Of a stretch of DNA of 64,000 bases, positions 23,201 to 33,179 are shown piece by piece. The translations under genes and the position numbers were made by a program. Source of the DNA: Isoetes taiwanensis (taxonomy: Eukaryota; Streptophyta; Lycopodiopsida; Isoetales; Isoetaceae). How positions within the stretch are numbered: the stretch's first letter is position 1; each line of letters starts with the position of its first letter. The notes below the pieces were generated by a model, which saw only the letters and a program-made list of their open reading frames with translations, did no database searches and was not told the origin of the DNA. The DNA is taken from positions 11,536,109 to 11,600,108 of the forward strand of contig JAJEKV010000004.1 of the NCBI GenBank assembly GCA_021234155.1, given 5' to 3'.

Positions 23201-24280
23201 GCGACAACTGGACATGCAAAAAACCAAATGAACATGAAATATAGAAGCAAAATGGAACAGCGAATCTACAAGGGTCAACATGATGCCAAATGTCAACAGC
23301 GAATGTGTTAATATCAAACCAAAGGGACCCATCGAACAAGGAAACAAAGTGAAACTGACAGGAAAATGGGATCGTAACAAGAGGAACATAGTACAAATGG
23401 AAGAAATATTAGAGGTAAAGCCAACAAAAGGGATATAATGGAATGGATGAGGTAAAGAGAACCAACAACAATTGACACAAACAGGAATGGACAAGATGAG
23501 ACGCACATGACATAGAGATGGAGAAAAGGAAGAGAAGAAAATGGCAACAAAGTGAAAGAGAAATCGAATAAAAAGAGCAGATAAAAGTAAAGAGAAGGCA
23601 AAAAATTAACTGGAGCAGATGGATCAAAACGACAGTATTGCCACTGAGGAGCGCCGATAATACATGAATAATTGGACAATGCAGCAAAAAAGGAGTTAGA
23701 ATAACAACAAAATAATAATAATAATAACACATGTAAAGAAACAATAATAGTATAGCTAACAAGGGTGGTATGAGCAAGAGAAAGGAACCAATGAAAAGAC
23801 AAAAGGACTACCTGGAACGAATGAAGCGACTGGTGCAACCAGGTCTTAATATATCAAGGAAAGACGAGCCACCGAAGGGAACAAGACCATCATATCACTA
23901 GACCAAACCAAACATCTAACGAAAGTGCCTACCCACCAGTATACAACTTGCAAAAACAATCATCAACCAGGGAAATTAATCTACACGACAGATCATGAAA
24001 GACCTCCACGACAAATATAGCACAACGAGTCAATAAAAATATGCAAAAAAAACTAGAGAAATCCACTAGTAAGAAACAGAGAGCTAAAATACTATCAAGG
24101 CCAGCAATGGCCACGACGCACTGGTTCATAATGTTCTACCAAACTTAAACCAAACAAGTCTAAAAAATAGTCAAAATGTCTATATACAAACCAATGCAGC
24201 CGAATGAAAAGCCAAAAAAGGACTTATCAAGTGAAAAACATGTGTAGTTAAAATGACCTAAAGGAACCCATATGGGGCCA
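20300..24280. other. purine-skewed, gene-poor repeat block
   Basis: Over about 4 kb the plus strand is dominated by A and G with short words such as GGAACAAATGG, AAAGGA and GAAACAA. The long minus-strand ORFs here (up to 174 codons at 23314-23838) are extremely rich in Leu, Phe and Ser simply because that strand is pyrimidine-rich. I see no domain, so I do not call a gene. It is probably the interior of a decayed element or an old satellite-like region. Confidence 0.5.
21560..22957. repeat. degenerate internal tandem duplication (~0.7-0.85 kb)
   Basis: Blocks near 21606-22080 recur in diverged form near 22325-22935. Examples are GCAAAAGTTAAACTGAAGC with GCAAAAGTCAAACTGAATC, and GAACAACAAAACCACGAACA with GAACAACAAAATCCACGAAT. 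The divergence points to an old duplication with many small indels. Confidence 0.6.
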
Positions 24281-24291
24281 AAAAATGTACA

Positions 24292-24630
24292 TCAAATTAT
24301 ATCATCATATGAAAACGCTGAAGGATGTTGAGGAGCAAAGGTTGCAAACATTCCAAGAATACTAATTGACCCCCGCGTACTTTTGAATATCCAAAACAAT
24401 AGCCAAATAGCCAAAATCGAGACATACCTCCATTTATATGTTTCTAATAGAGGCAGATCCACCAAAAATGATGAAAATGGAGCCTTCTTGATGCGCTTCG
24501 GAGGGTCCAACCGAAAATAAGACATAAGATTGAAGGGCGCATTGATTGCCAGCAAGAAAGGCCCAAACTGGCCGATTCGATTTGTACTAACGACTTCTTT
24601 AGCATCACAAAGGGATAAGGAATCCTGCAA
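24292..24630 (-). other. 112-codon minus-strand ORF, unassigned
   Basis: This frame begins MQDSLSLCDAKEVVSTNRIG and has more balanced amino-acid use than the skewed ORFs to its left. I do not recognise a family. It may be leader or gag-like sequence of the decayed element around it, or chance. Confidence 0.2.
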
Positions 24631-24826
24631 GAGATTTCTTCAAGACAATGCTAAGAAAATGTATATCGTTTATATATAACAAAAAATATAGCAAAGAATA
24701 ACCCCCTCTTCTTTAACATCATGAAGGACAAAGAATCATGTGAGAGATTTCTGCAAAACAACGCTAGGAAAATGTATATTGTTCATATATAACAACCCAT
24801 CGACTTTTTTAACATCATGAAGGGAA
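24601..24826. repeat. tandem repeat, ~114-bp unit, about 2.2 copies
   Basis: Units starting near 24601 and 24715 share AGAGATTTCT and AAAATGTATAT with a TATATATAAC end. A third partial copy (AACATCATGAAGGG) begins at 24811. Confidence 0.7.
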
Positions 24827-24873
24827 AAATATAACGAAAAATATCGCAAAAATAACTATGTTGTCCATTGTTG

Positions 24874-24946
24874 TGTGCTTATAAAGATTCGAACCTAAGC
24901 CTCCATTCAAACAAAGGAGCAATGCTACCATTGCGCCATCAAAGCA
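24874..24946 (-). tRNA. tRNA-like sequence (tRNA pseudogene or SINE head)
   Basis: On the minus strand TGGCGCAATGGTAGCA resembles a polymerase III A box. GGTTCGAATC, about 30 bases further on, is a good B box. The 5' GCTT can pair with AAGC near the 3' end, but the rest of the acceptor stem mismatches and the anticodon loop looks too long. It is therefore unlikely to be a working tRNA. A SINE derived from a tRNA, or a decayed tRNA gene, is more likely. Confidence 0.4.
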
Positions 24947-25882
24947 ATTGTTATAAATAAACTCACCAAAATTTATAAATCACCAATCACTGGTTTATTC
25001 AATTTAAAACAAAACAGAGCCGGCAATACCTGAGCCCTCATCGGCGAGAACACTCCATCCGGAGTTGCTTCACCTGAGCGATCCAAGATCCGGAGCTGGA
25101 GTGGGCATAGGATGGAGCCTGTAGAAGCCCATAAGCGAAAAAGGAGGGATTGCGGCCACAATAAAGGCTTGGTGTATAGCCCATAACTGTAATCGATCCC
25201 TTGGACATAAAGATTATACACCTCAAACCTATTGCCATCCTCTACTAAAACACAAGATCTCAGTCAGTCGATTAAAATGCCCAGATTAGAAACCCCAGAC
25301 CAAAATATCAAGAACTAAAGCTGAAGCAAACGATGCAAGCCTAGCTCTAAATCGGACCAAAAAAGAAGTGCCAAAGCCCCTTTACAAATGATCCTACTAA
25401 AAGACTGCCAAATCGTGGAAAGCGAGCAAAGAACAGAAGACAAATAACTCCAAATCTTGAAAAAATAGAGCCATCGAAAAAATAGAAGAAAAAACATTGT
25501 TCTGTGATAGCAACTTATCTGGATAGAGTTGGCTCCGTAGACGATGTTACCTCACAAAGATCGCCCCCTGTATGATTTGGAAATCAAACCGAGCTCCAGG
25601 AATCCCATCCTGCTGGTGAAAATTAGATGAACCCTGTCATCAACGGCATACACGCTTTTGGAGATGATAATCTCTATCTGAGGTTCGACCATCGACAAAG
25701 GGCATCTCCCTCGATTCAAAGTAAGAAGGCAGGGAAAACGAATTTCATGGATTCCACTCGTATAAAGGCCTAAGGCCACGATTATACAGAGTGAGCTTTC
25801 TCAGAGTAAGACTCAGAGATGAAGAGTCAGCCTTAGGGATTAAGAACCAAGATGAGATGCAGTAAAACACAAGCAACTCAAT

Positions 25883-26039
25883 GAAACTGATAGGATAGAG
25901 AATAAAGGAGAAAACTAGCTCAAGAGAACGCCGATGATAGAACAATGAAGAGAGGCTGAATAAATAGGATGAGTGACAAAGGGACGTCCCCATCCAAGGA
26001 ATGTCGGTTCTATTGCGATAGCAATAGAACCGTGGCATT
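25883..26039. repeat. ~155-bp repeat B with perfect hairpin
   Basis: Second copy of the segment at 20098-20252, about 5.8 kb away. Here the stem CGGTTCTATTGC / GCAATAGAACCG with a GATA loop is perfect over 12 bp (about 26004-26032). The flanks differ from copy A on both sides. Confidence 0.7.
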
Positions 26040-27490
26040 GTTTTTATATGGCAGTTCATTTTTGGGGGCCTTGTGATAGCCTAGCCTAGCCTGTGTATGA
26101 ACTTGGGATCATAGCAGACCCGCATCCTTCTTATAAATCGATGCAATCGCTCAGATTCTAATCCGATTGTAATGGTCGTAATCATGACGTCACGCAGTCA
26201 CTCCTTTTAATTTTTTTTTAACTATATTTTTGAAGTACACGTGGTGCTTTCAGGTTTTTTCTTGAGACGAAAATATTCTATCAAACAACAAAGGAAGCTG
26301 GCTCATATATGTTTAGATTATGATTGGTTATATTTAGGCCTTGAATTAGTGCAAAATAACCAAGTGATAAAAGATTTTTTAATTTTTAGATAACATTTTA
26401 GCCAAATGTAAGAAAGTACGGGTGGCAAAATTTGGAAAGTTTAGCTAAACTTTAGAAGCTTTCACCTCAACTTTTGGCATACTTTAGCCAAGTCCATTTC
26501 ACCACTTTGGATATAACAGTTCCTTAATTTTTCCTTGGTCGAGACGAAGAAAAATAATGAGATTATCTCAAGAAAAGAAATTAAAAATAAAAAGATGTTC
26601 CTATTCCTAAGAAAGCTATTGATGCTGAACTGCACAATCTTCATCCGACATTCAAAGATAGCCAACAAATCATGCAAAAAAGCTTGTTGTTTATGTATAG
26701 ATTCCCAGCGAATTGCGTGCACCATTTTGCAAACTAGAAGACTGAAATGAAATATTGATCTATTACTCATAGACATACAAAAAACACGTGAAAAAGGAAA
26801 ACCTAAAACTGCTTACTTCTCGACGGAAATATAGCAACAGAACAAAGTCTCATTATGCTTTTACTTCTCCATTTCTTGACTCCTTGAGGGTTCTGCCATG
26901 GCCACTCTTCTTCTTGTTTTGAACAAGCACTCAAGGTCAGATACCAGGCATGGAAATAGAAATGGAAAGGGAGAATAGTCATTAGGGAAAATGTGGGGTC
27001 TCCAAAGGGCCCTTTATGAAAATAGAGAAATTCCACATCAGATTTTTGCTCTGGCCAATCAGAAATGGGTGAGTTTGTTCTTAATCCATACATGCCTGCC
27101 ATGCCTAGTTAGCTTTGGTAGCCACGTCTTGGATTTAGATAGGATCCCTTCTCCCAATGGAGAATCCCAAATCTGCCCCATTTTTCCATAGAGAGCATTT
27201 CCCAATGGAGATTTGAGGTCATTTACTTACGTGCAATTAATTTTGGTTGCTGCTTTTGAATTTTGTATTGGCGGGATGGAGCTGGTGTGGGAAATCACAT
27301 GGTTTCGAAATTGCATAGGAAGAACTATTGTGAAGGACAGAAGCTGCTCCAAATCGGGCCTCAAGCAAGGATATACTGGAGATAGGGTTCGGTTCTAATC
27401 TGTCAAATTGTTTTTGAAGAACAGGGTCCAGTGATAAGCTCACAGGATAAGGTATGGATCCAGCATTTTAAATTTTCCCAAAACTAACTT
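26040..27490. other. intergenic, includes dispersed repeat copy 2
   Basis: The stretch 26360-26520 is the second copy of the repeat at 95-345. The remainder holds only short ORFs on both strands (up to 104 codons), none of which I recognise. No transposon ends or RNA genes were seen. Confidence 0.4.
26360..26520 (+). repeat. diverged dispersed repeat, copy 2
   Basis: Same-orientation relative of 95-345, sharing TAGAAGCTTTCA, GGCATACTTTAGCCAA and the preceding GGTGGCAAAATTTGG-like phrase. Confidence 0.5.
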
Positions 27491-27513
27491 CTTGTTTTTG
27501 GCATTCATGCAGC

Positions 27514-28700
27514 ATGGGCAATCGATCTGAAGGCCAGTCTGAAGTAAGAACAGTAGTCCTTCACAATGTCAAGGATGCCAATGGCAAATGGCTTGACTTT
27601 GTTGTTTATGTTGGCTGCTGGGTTACCCTTCGTCCTAGATCCACAGGTACTCACGTATTGAAAAGAGCCAGAGTAAAGGATGTGAATGCCCACCGGAAAG
27701 CCCATGTAAAAGGAATTGTATTTGGTTCAGGAGGCACTAAGGTGAAGGAGGTCATTGTTGAACATGGGTACACTAGCTCTGATTTGGCCAACAAAATTTT
27801 TTTTGGAAGCCCAGATCTTGAAGACAACATCATTTGTTATTCAGATTATACTGACAACCAACTTGAGAGCCCGTGGTATTTTCTTTCACAAGTATCATTA
27901 TACAGTCTCTCGTGCAGGTATTGGTAAGTTGGCCGAGATTGGAGAGCTGGATTTGAAGCAAATTGGTGCTGATTTTTATGACGTGAGTTTGGCAACAGCA
28001 TATCAAGAATGTATTGGAGCTGAATTCTTTAGAACAGTGACAGAAAGAGGTGGGATAAGATGCGCATTCAAAGTATTTCTACCAATTGCTGCCTTTGCTT
28101 TCTTTTGCAAGCACGAGAAGATTAGTGTGGCACTAGTAACATACAAGGTCAACAAACTATCATCCGAAGCATTAGACTTGCTACTCTCAAGTAACAGGAA
28201 AAGTAGGCAGCATGAAAGTGGAGGGCAACTGACTGAAACCTCAGTTGCATGCGACACACCAGTGTTCAGGTATGTTGCTTGATTCACTTTTGTCCCTGAT
28301 TAAGTCTAAAATCTTTGGCACTTTCTACTGCAAGTACAGAATCACTAAGCAGATATTGTATGCAAATCACTTTGTGGAGAGAAGACGACGCATTTGGGAA
28401 CAAGATCATTGGGAATGGAAGGCGGTGGAAGATCATCAGGCCACTTCAAATTCAATGGAGCTCTCAATAGCCTGTACGGGTATGGATGACAGAACTTTTA
28501 ATGTGGAGGAAGATTGGACATTATTCGAGTGCAAGAAACTAGTTGAGTCATTTTGCTGTTATAATGATTTTCAGTTCTATTTGGATGGTAAAAAGGTAGG
28601 CTTCTGTCGTGAATCTGTCATGCAATGCAAGAGCTGCAAGCCCCCAAGCACTCTAAGCATTGTAATCTTGGATAATGGTAGAGTAGGTGGCTGTTCATGA
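27514..28700 (+). CDS. unrecognised, apparently spliced gene or recent pseudogene
   Basis: Three reading frames with protein-like composition follow one another. The first starts at ATG 27514, just after a TTCATGCAG acceptor-like sequence, and runs to about 27850 (ending in DLEDNIICYSDYTD). The second, shifted by one frame, runs to 28269 (KLAEIGELDLKQIGADFYD, then ERGGIRCAFKVFL). The third starts after an AAGCAG acceptor at 28353 and runs to the stop at 28700 (RRRRIWEQDHWEWKAVE, then DDRTFNVEEDWTLFECKKL). A strong GTATGT donor at 28270 supports the second intron. The change of frame near 27850 has no clear intron and may be a frameshift. I do not recognise a domain; the last part could be a small beta-grasp-like fold, which is only a guess. 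It could be host gene or transposon cargo. Confidence 0.4.
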
Positions 28701-29039
28701 TGAATGTGATGTATTTTGTGTCACTAAAGTGCAGCAAAAAAAGGTTGAGAACACTGGTTGAAATCAGATTCAAATCCTGATAATCTAAAATGCATGTCAG
28801 CAAGTTCTGTTAAAGTTATATCGGTAGGTTTTCTTCATGAATTTAGCAAGTTTTCAGCTTGAATTTAGTCATCAAATTTTCTAATTGCTTGTTCTATGTT
28901 TCACTTGCTTGTTTGTATCCAGACAACCATGATTCCAGCAAACTGAAGATAAGGATAAGTTCTAAGTTTCATATGTTCTAAGTTTATGATTTCAGAATAT
29001 CCTACAAAACCTGAGTACTAAACCTTATATTGATTTCGA

Positions 29040-29600
29040 ATTGCAAGTAACAGACAAGTTTTACTAAACAGGTTAAATACTAAACAAGTCTTGCATGATT
29101 CAGGTCTGTTATTGCAAACACTTGTGTCAAATTCGAGTTGTATGACTATTATACCAGTTGCAAACTAAATATCAAACATGATTCTTAAGTCTGTACTCCC
29201 AAATACACGTGCAAAATTTATGTTGCATGTCTTATACCAATTGCAAAAGACCAAACAGGTTTTACATGATTCTTAAGTCTGTATTTCCAAATGCTTGTGC
29301 CAAATTCATGTTGCATGTATTATACCAGTTGCAAGTTAAGTTTTACATGACTCTCAAGTCTGTACCTTCAAATTCAAGTGCCAAATTACGGTTGCAAGTT
29401 AAATATTAAACAAGGTTTACATGATTCTTAAGTCTATACTTCCTAATACTTGTGCCAAACTCAAGTTGCAAGTTAAATATTAAACAGGGTTTACATGTTT
29501 CTTAAGTCTGTACTTCCTATACTTGTGCCACATTCAAGTTGCAATTGATAATACCAAACAAGGTTTGCATGATTTTCAAGTGGCTTATTGCAGAAAATTC
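29040..29600. repeat. degenerate tandem repeat, ~75-100-bp unit, about 7 copies
   Basis: The phrases CATGATTCTTAAGTCTGTA, TTGTGCCAAATTCAAGTTGCA and AAATATTAAACAAGGTTT recur about seven times with small indels. The array lies downstream of the unrecognised gene. There is no coding potential. Confidence 0.8.
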
Positions 29601-29968
29601 CTGTCTTGTACTTCCCACTTGTGTGAGATTCTTGTCTGTACTTCCAAGTACTTGTGTGTATTTCAACTTGAAAACAGTATCAGTAAAAGAACAGTAACAG
29701 AAAAGAATAGACAGTTTAGTGAACTAAAAGAACAATGGAAACTAAGAGAACAGTAAAAGTACAAAAAGGTTTACAAGAATAGTTTAGAAGAAGAAGTCTG
29801 TCATTTACTGTAAACAGTCAGGTACAAAGCTTTTCATAAAAAATCTATCACAAGGACGCTTTACAAAAATAGTCACAACATGCAAAATATACAAGTGAAA
29901 GATTGAGTCCGGGATTAAAAAAAAAAAAAAAAAAAATAATACAAAAAGGCTGATAGCAGGCTTGATCT

Positions 29969-30298
29969 TCAGGCAGGGGGCATCCTCAGCTCTATATGCA
30001 GGTCATCTTCCATGGCATACATCTTCATTTCCAGGAGACGCTCCTGATCTAGGTAAGATCGATCAACCCATTCAAGGACCCTGCAGGAACAGACAGCTCC
30101 AACCTCAATAAGCTTCTCAACTTCAGGAGAAGTGAACCTAGCCACCACTGTAACCGGATGGCCTCCACTTGAAGAAACAAACTCAGATCGAGCTGGCGCC
30201 TGTGTGTTACCTAGGCGCTAGGACCAAGGTAACACAGACTGCACCTCAGATTGAGCTGACTCAGATTGTGCAGTCTGTGTTACCTTGGTCCTAGCCAT
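29969..30298 (-). pseudogene. short ORF (109 codons) with one in-frame TAG, family unknown
   Basis: From ATG at 30298 the frame starts MARTKVTQTAQSESAQ and runs in frame to TGA at 29971-29969, except for a TAG at 30220-30218. After the TAG it reads like a real protein, including HPVTVVARFTSPEVEKLIEV, VLEWVDRSYLDQERLL and a C-terminal IELRMPPA. The TAG lies inside one arm of a perfect 28-bp inverted repeat, so a foldback duplication of the gene start probably created it. A poly-A run (about 29918-29937, plus strand) lies just beyond the 3' end. The product is unknown; transposon origin is possible. Confidence 0.5.
30217..30295. repeat. perfect 28-bp inverted repeat, 23-bp spacer
   Basis: The left arm 30217-30244 begins GCTAGGACCAAGGTAAC, and the right arm 30268-30295 is its exact reverse complement. 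The spacer is itself nearly palindromic (CTCAGATTGAGC / GACTCAGATT). The right arm overlaps the start of the minus-strand ORF. Confidence 0.9.
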
Positions 30299-30583
30299 GG
30301 AACTCGAAATCGGGAGTGGAAGGCAAATTGGCGCTGAAGTGAAGAGTCGAAATTTTGAGAAAGGAAAGGGAAGTTTGCATGTATACGATTTTTACCCTCG
30401 GGACCCGAGTCACCCACCTCAATATTTTTGCAAATGTTCAATATATGGGTTGATGATCAATTAGATTAAGCCCCATTGGGTTTAAGATCAATGGGTTTCA
30501 TGATTTTACTTCAAGCCCAATCCTAAAAAAAAACATGGAATCATCTTCATTGTTGCACTTTAAAGTTTGTTAAGCTTGGGATA

Positions 30584-31080
30584 TGCCCATAATAGGTTAA
30601 ATTAACAAGAAACAATGTAACCATGCCTAGAAAACCATGGAATGAATCACTTAGTTACACTTAACATCCCATGGGTTGAACTATGGGTGTGCCCATAATA
30701 GGTTAAATTAGCAAGAAACAATGTAACCATGTCACCATGGTATGAATCACTTCTTAAATTTAACATCCAATGGGTTGAACTATGGGTGTGCCTAGAATAC
30801 CATGGTATGAATCACTTCTTTGATTTAAGATCTCATGGGAGGAATTCTTACTTTGAATTAGCACTTCATGCTTTTAATCATGCATCCAATGTCTTCCACC
30901 AAATTCAGTAAAGAAATTAACATGAATGAACGTACACAATGGTAGATTCAACGAAAACTTGTAACATGAATGATGTTAGTTGAACTAGTTTTAACATCAA
31001 TCAACAAAAGGATGTTGGTTGAACCAGTTTTAACATCAATCAACAAAAGAATGGTGGTTGAACTAGTTTTTTGACAAAAG
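30584..31080. repeat. local repeats in intergenic DNA
   Basis: GCCCATAATAGGTTAAATTA followed by AAGAAACAATGTAACCATG occurs near 30584 and again near 30692. At 30972-31080 a 39-bp unit (starting GATGTTAGTTGAACTAG) is present about 2.8 times in tandem. No gene was seen in this stretch. Confidence 0.75.
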
Positions 31081-31313
31081 GAATGGATCCACGTGGAGAA
31101 GGGATTTCTTTCTCCACGTGAACCCAAACCAATTGCAACCCATATGGATTTGCATATATATAGATGTTTTTTTTTTAGTTGATCATGTGGGATATATGCT
31201 GGCAGAAAAAGTCTATCTTAGGGTTTAGGGTTCATCCTTTCGACCCTTGTATGCAACTGTGGATTGCTGCTCTGTCGAATCTTCTGCTCTGTCAATTCTT
31301 TTAAGGGAGAGGT

Positions 31314-31529
31314 ATGGGTAGTCAGGAATCTGATGCCACTGTCGAGTGTGAGGCAGTTGCACCCTTGCATATCAAGAGATACCACCAGACCATATCTCAG
31401 AGGGTCGTGATGGTGTACCTGGAGATGGGCATAAAAATAGAGGACCAGATTCTAGCTTGGGCTGAGGCAGCACCACTGCACCAAATGATGCATGTGGAAG
31501 TAACCTTCGTGAGGCACGGGGATTCCTAG
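31314..31529 (+). CDS. 71-codon ORF followed by poly-A, possibly retroposed
   Basis: The frame starts MGSQESDATVECEAVA and ends VEVTFVRHGDS. About 80 bases after the stop comes a run of 16 A (31608-31623), as at the end of a retroposed transcript. Without gaps, a 36-residue stretch shares spaced E, G, L, W, L, Q, E and D with the minus-strand ORF at 29969-30298. I know no named family. The conservation is weak, and a real gene is only possible. Confidence 0.35.
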   Translation: MGSQESDATVECEAVAPLHIKRYHQTISQRVVMVYLEMGIKIEDQILAWAEAAPLHQMMHVEVTFVRHGDS

Positions 31530-31678
31530 TGCACGTATGAAGTCCTCAGCCCTTCCTACACATGGAGTTCTGTTAGGAGCAGTTATAAATAGCAAACCTT
31601 TTATGACAAAAAAAAAAAAAAAATCGGCTAAATGGACTGCAAATCCCATTTTTCGGTTGCTGGCTATTATAATTATTC

Positions 31679-31757
31679 ATGTTCAAACTTGTTATGTTAT
31701 CAGATCATGTTAATATCAGTTCATGTTATACCATTTTTGAAAATCAACGTGCAAATC
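31679..31757 (+). repeat. dispersed repeat, copy 1
   Basis: TTCAAACTTGTTATGTTATC, GATCATGTTAATATC and GTTCATGTTATACCAT recur in the same order at about 49227-49303. Confidence 0.7.
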
Positions 31758-32118
31758 AATCTTGTTAATTTGGGATTTTCTGGTTTGGAAGAAAGATTTT
31801 TGGTTTTTTTTTAGGGATGATTTTCTAAGATTGTTGATATTTTGGTCATCGGAAAATATTCCGGTGCTTCCAAAAATCGCTAGCAAATTTTTTAATACGA
31901 TTTCAAGCTGTGGGTTTTTGGGATTTTTCTTGCTTTTTGCCCCTTTCCATTCGGGCATGCAATGCCACGAAATTTTTTTTCCTTTCTCTGTGCACCGTCT
32001 ATTCATCGGCAGGTGATATTATCCATTCCGAAATGGATAGATTCTTTTTAAACGATTTCATATGTTTTCGCTGATGGGTATGTGAAATGGTATTTTTTGT
32101 TGCCATAGACGCTGTAGA

Positions 32119-32657
32119 AATCGCATCGATCCGAGACATCGGATTGCCATTCTAGAATAGGACGAGCATGCATGTCATGCATGCATGCGGGCGGCGCATG
32201 CCCGTTTTGGATTGGGAGTTCGCTATTTTAGGCACGTTTCTGCATCCACGTCTCATCAGGCGCTTCCTCTTCTCTCAGGAGTACCTTATTCTCTTTGAAT
32301 TGTTTCCAGGCAGGGGAGGGGCTTCTTCCTGCCTGGTTTAGCCACTTGGGCATATCTTTCTTGCTATCCTTTACCGGCCTTTGGCCTCGTCCTGTGACCT
32401 TCGTCCTCGATCCTAGTTTGTAAGGAAGTTCTCTGGTAGTCTGGCGGTTTGTTGGTTTCTTGCGAGTCCATTCTAGAATCGCATCGATCCGAGACATCGG
32501 ATCGCCATTCTAGAATGGGACGAGCATGCATGTCATGCATGCATGCGGGCGGCGCATGCCCGTTTTGGATTGAGAGTTCGCTATTTCAGGCGCGTTTCTG
32601 CATCCACGTCTCATCAGGCGCTTCCTCTTCTCTCAGTAGTACCTTATTCTCTTTGAA
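32119..32657. repeat. 181-bp direct repeat pair carrying CATGCATG clusters
   Basis: Segments 32119-32299 and 32477-32657 are nearly identical and lie 358 bp apart. Each has GATCCGAGACATCGGAT (a short palindrome) and a run with three CATGCA words plus GCGGGCGGCGCATGCCCG. A 38-bp piece from between the copies (TTTGTTGGTTTCTTGCGAGT) recurs at about 33137-33175. CATGCA is the RY element bound by B3 transcription factors in seed promoters; that role here is unproven. Confidence 0.85.
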
Positions 32658-32879
32658 CCCACCCTCCCCCCCTTCTTTGTTTATTATATTTTGTACAAGT
32701 TCTGTTTATCATATTTTTCCATCCGCTGGGTGATGCTTTTTTTCCACCCGCTGGGTGATGCTATTCTCTGGTATATTTCTCGTTTGTTGTGTTGGTGATG
32801 TGCAGGTACAGGTTGGCGAGCGGCATCCGTTTCGACTTCTCCATGCGGGGGTTTTTGGGAGCGATTCTATGCCTTACGT

Positions 32880-32977
32880 TTGTCTAAGCCCCTTGCCAAA
32901 GGCTTATCACTAGGGTTTTTCTTCGAAAACCCGAAAGGGCGGGGTTTTTTAATCCCGGTGACAAGCTTTCGGCAGGT
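32880..32977. repeat. imperfect inverted repeat with GC-rich inner stem
   Basis: CCTTGCCAAAGGCTTATCAC (near 32890) is the imperfect reverse complement of GGTGACAAGCTTTCGGCAGG (near 32957). Between them GGGTTTTTC / GAAAACCC and GGGCGGGG form further stems. Confidence 0.5.
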
Positions 32978-33179
32978 ACATCAGCCACTCATCTATTAGC
33001 ATTGTATTTGTTTTGGGGTCCAAATGATATAATTGGATTTTCCCTTTATTTTTCGTGGGTAGTTCGCATGTGTGCGGCTACCCACTGTCCACCATTGTAG
33101 AAAATCTGCTGAGATGAATGAGAAGCCTATCTATGCGGTTTGTTGGTTTCTTGCGAGTCCCATTCTAGAATCGTTGCAT

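Noticed and set aside
23314-23838. 174-codon minus-strand ORF, apparently a membrane protein
   Set aside because: The ORF is dominated by Leu, Phe, Ser and Cys because the whole strand is pyrimidine-rich. Similar ORFs occur in all frames of the 20.3-24.3 kb tract and share no domain.
20103-26037. A complete 5.9-kb LTR retrotransposon between the two 155-bp repeats
   Set aside because: No primer-binding site follows either copy, the purine tract precedes the left copy rather than the right one, and the flanks show no 5-bp duplication. Only the repeat pair itself is reported.
29969-30298. MARTK start suggesting a histone H3 gene
   Set aside because: After the first five residues the sequence does not follow histone H3 at all.
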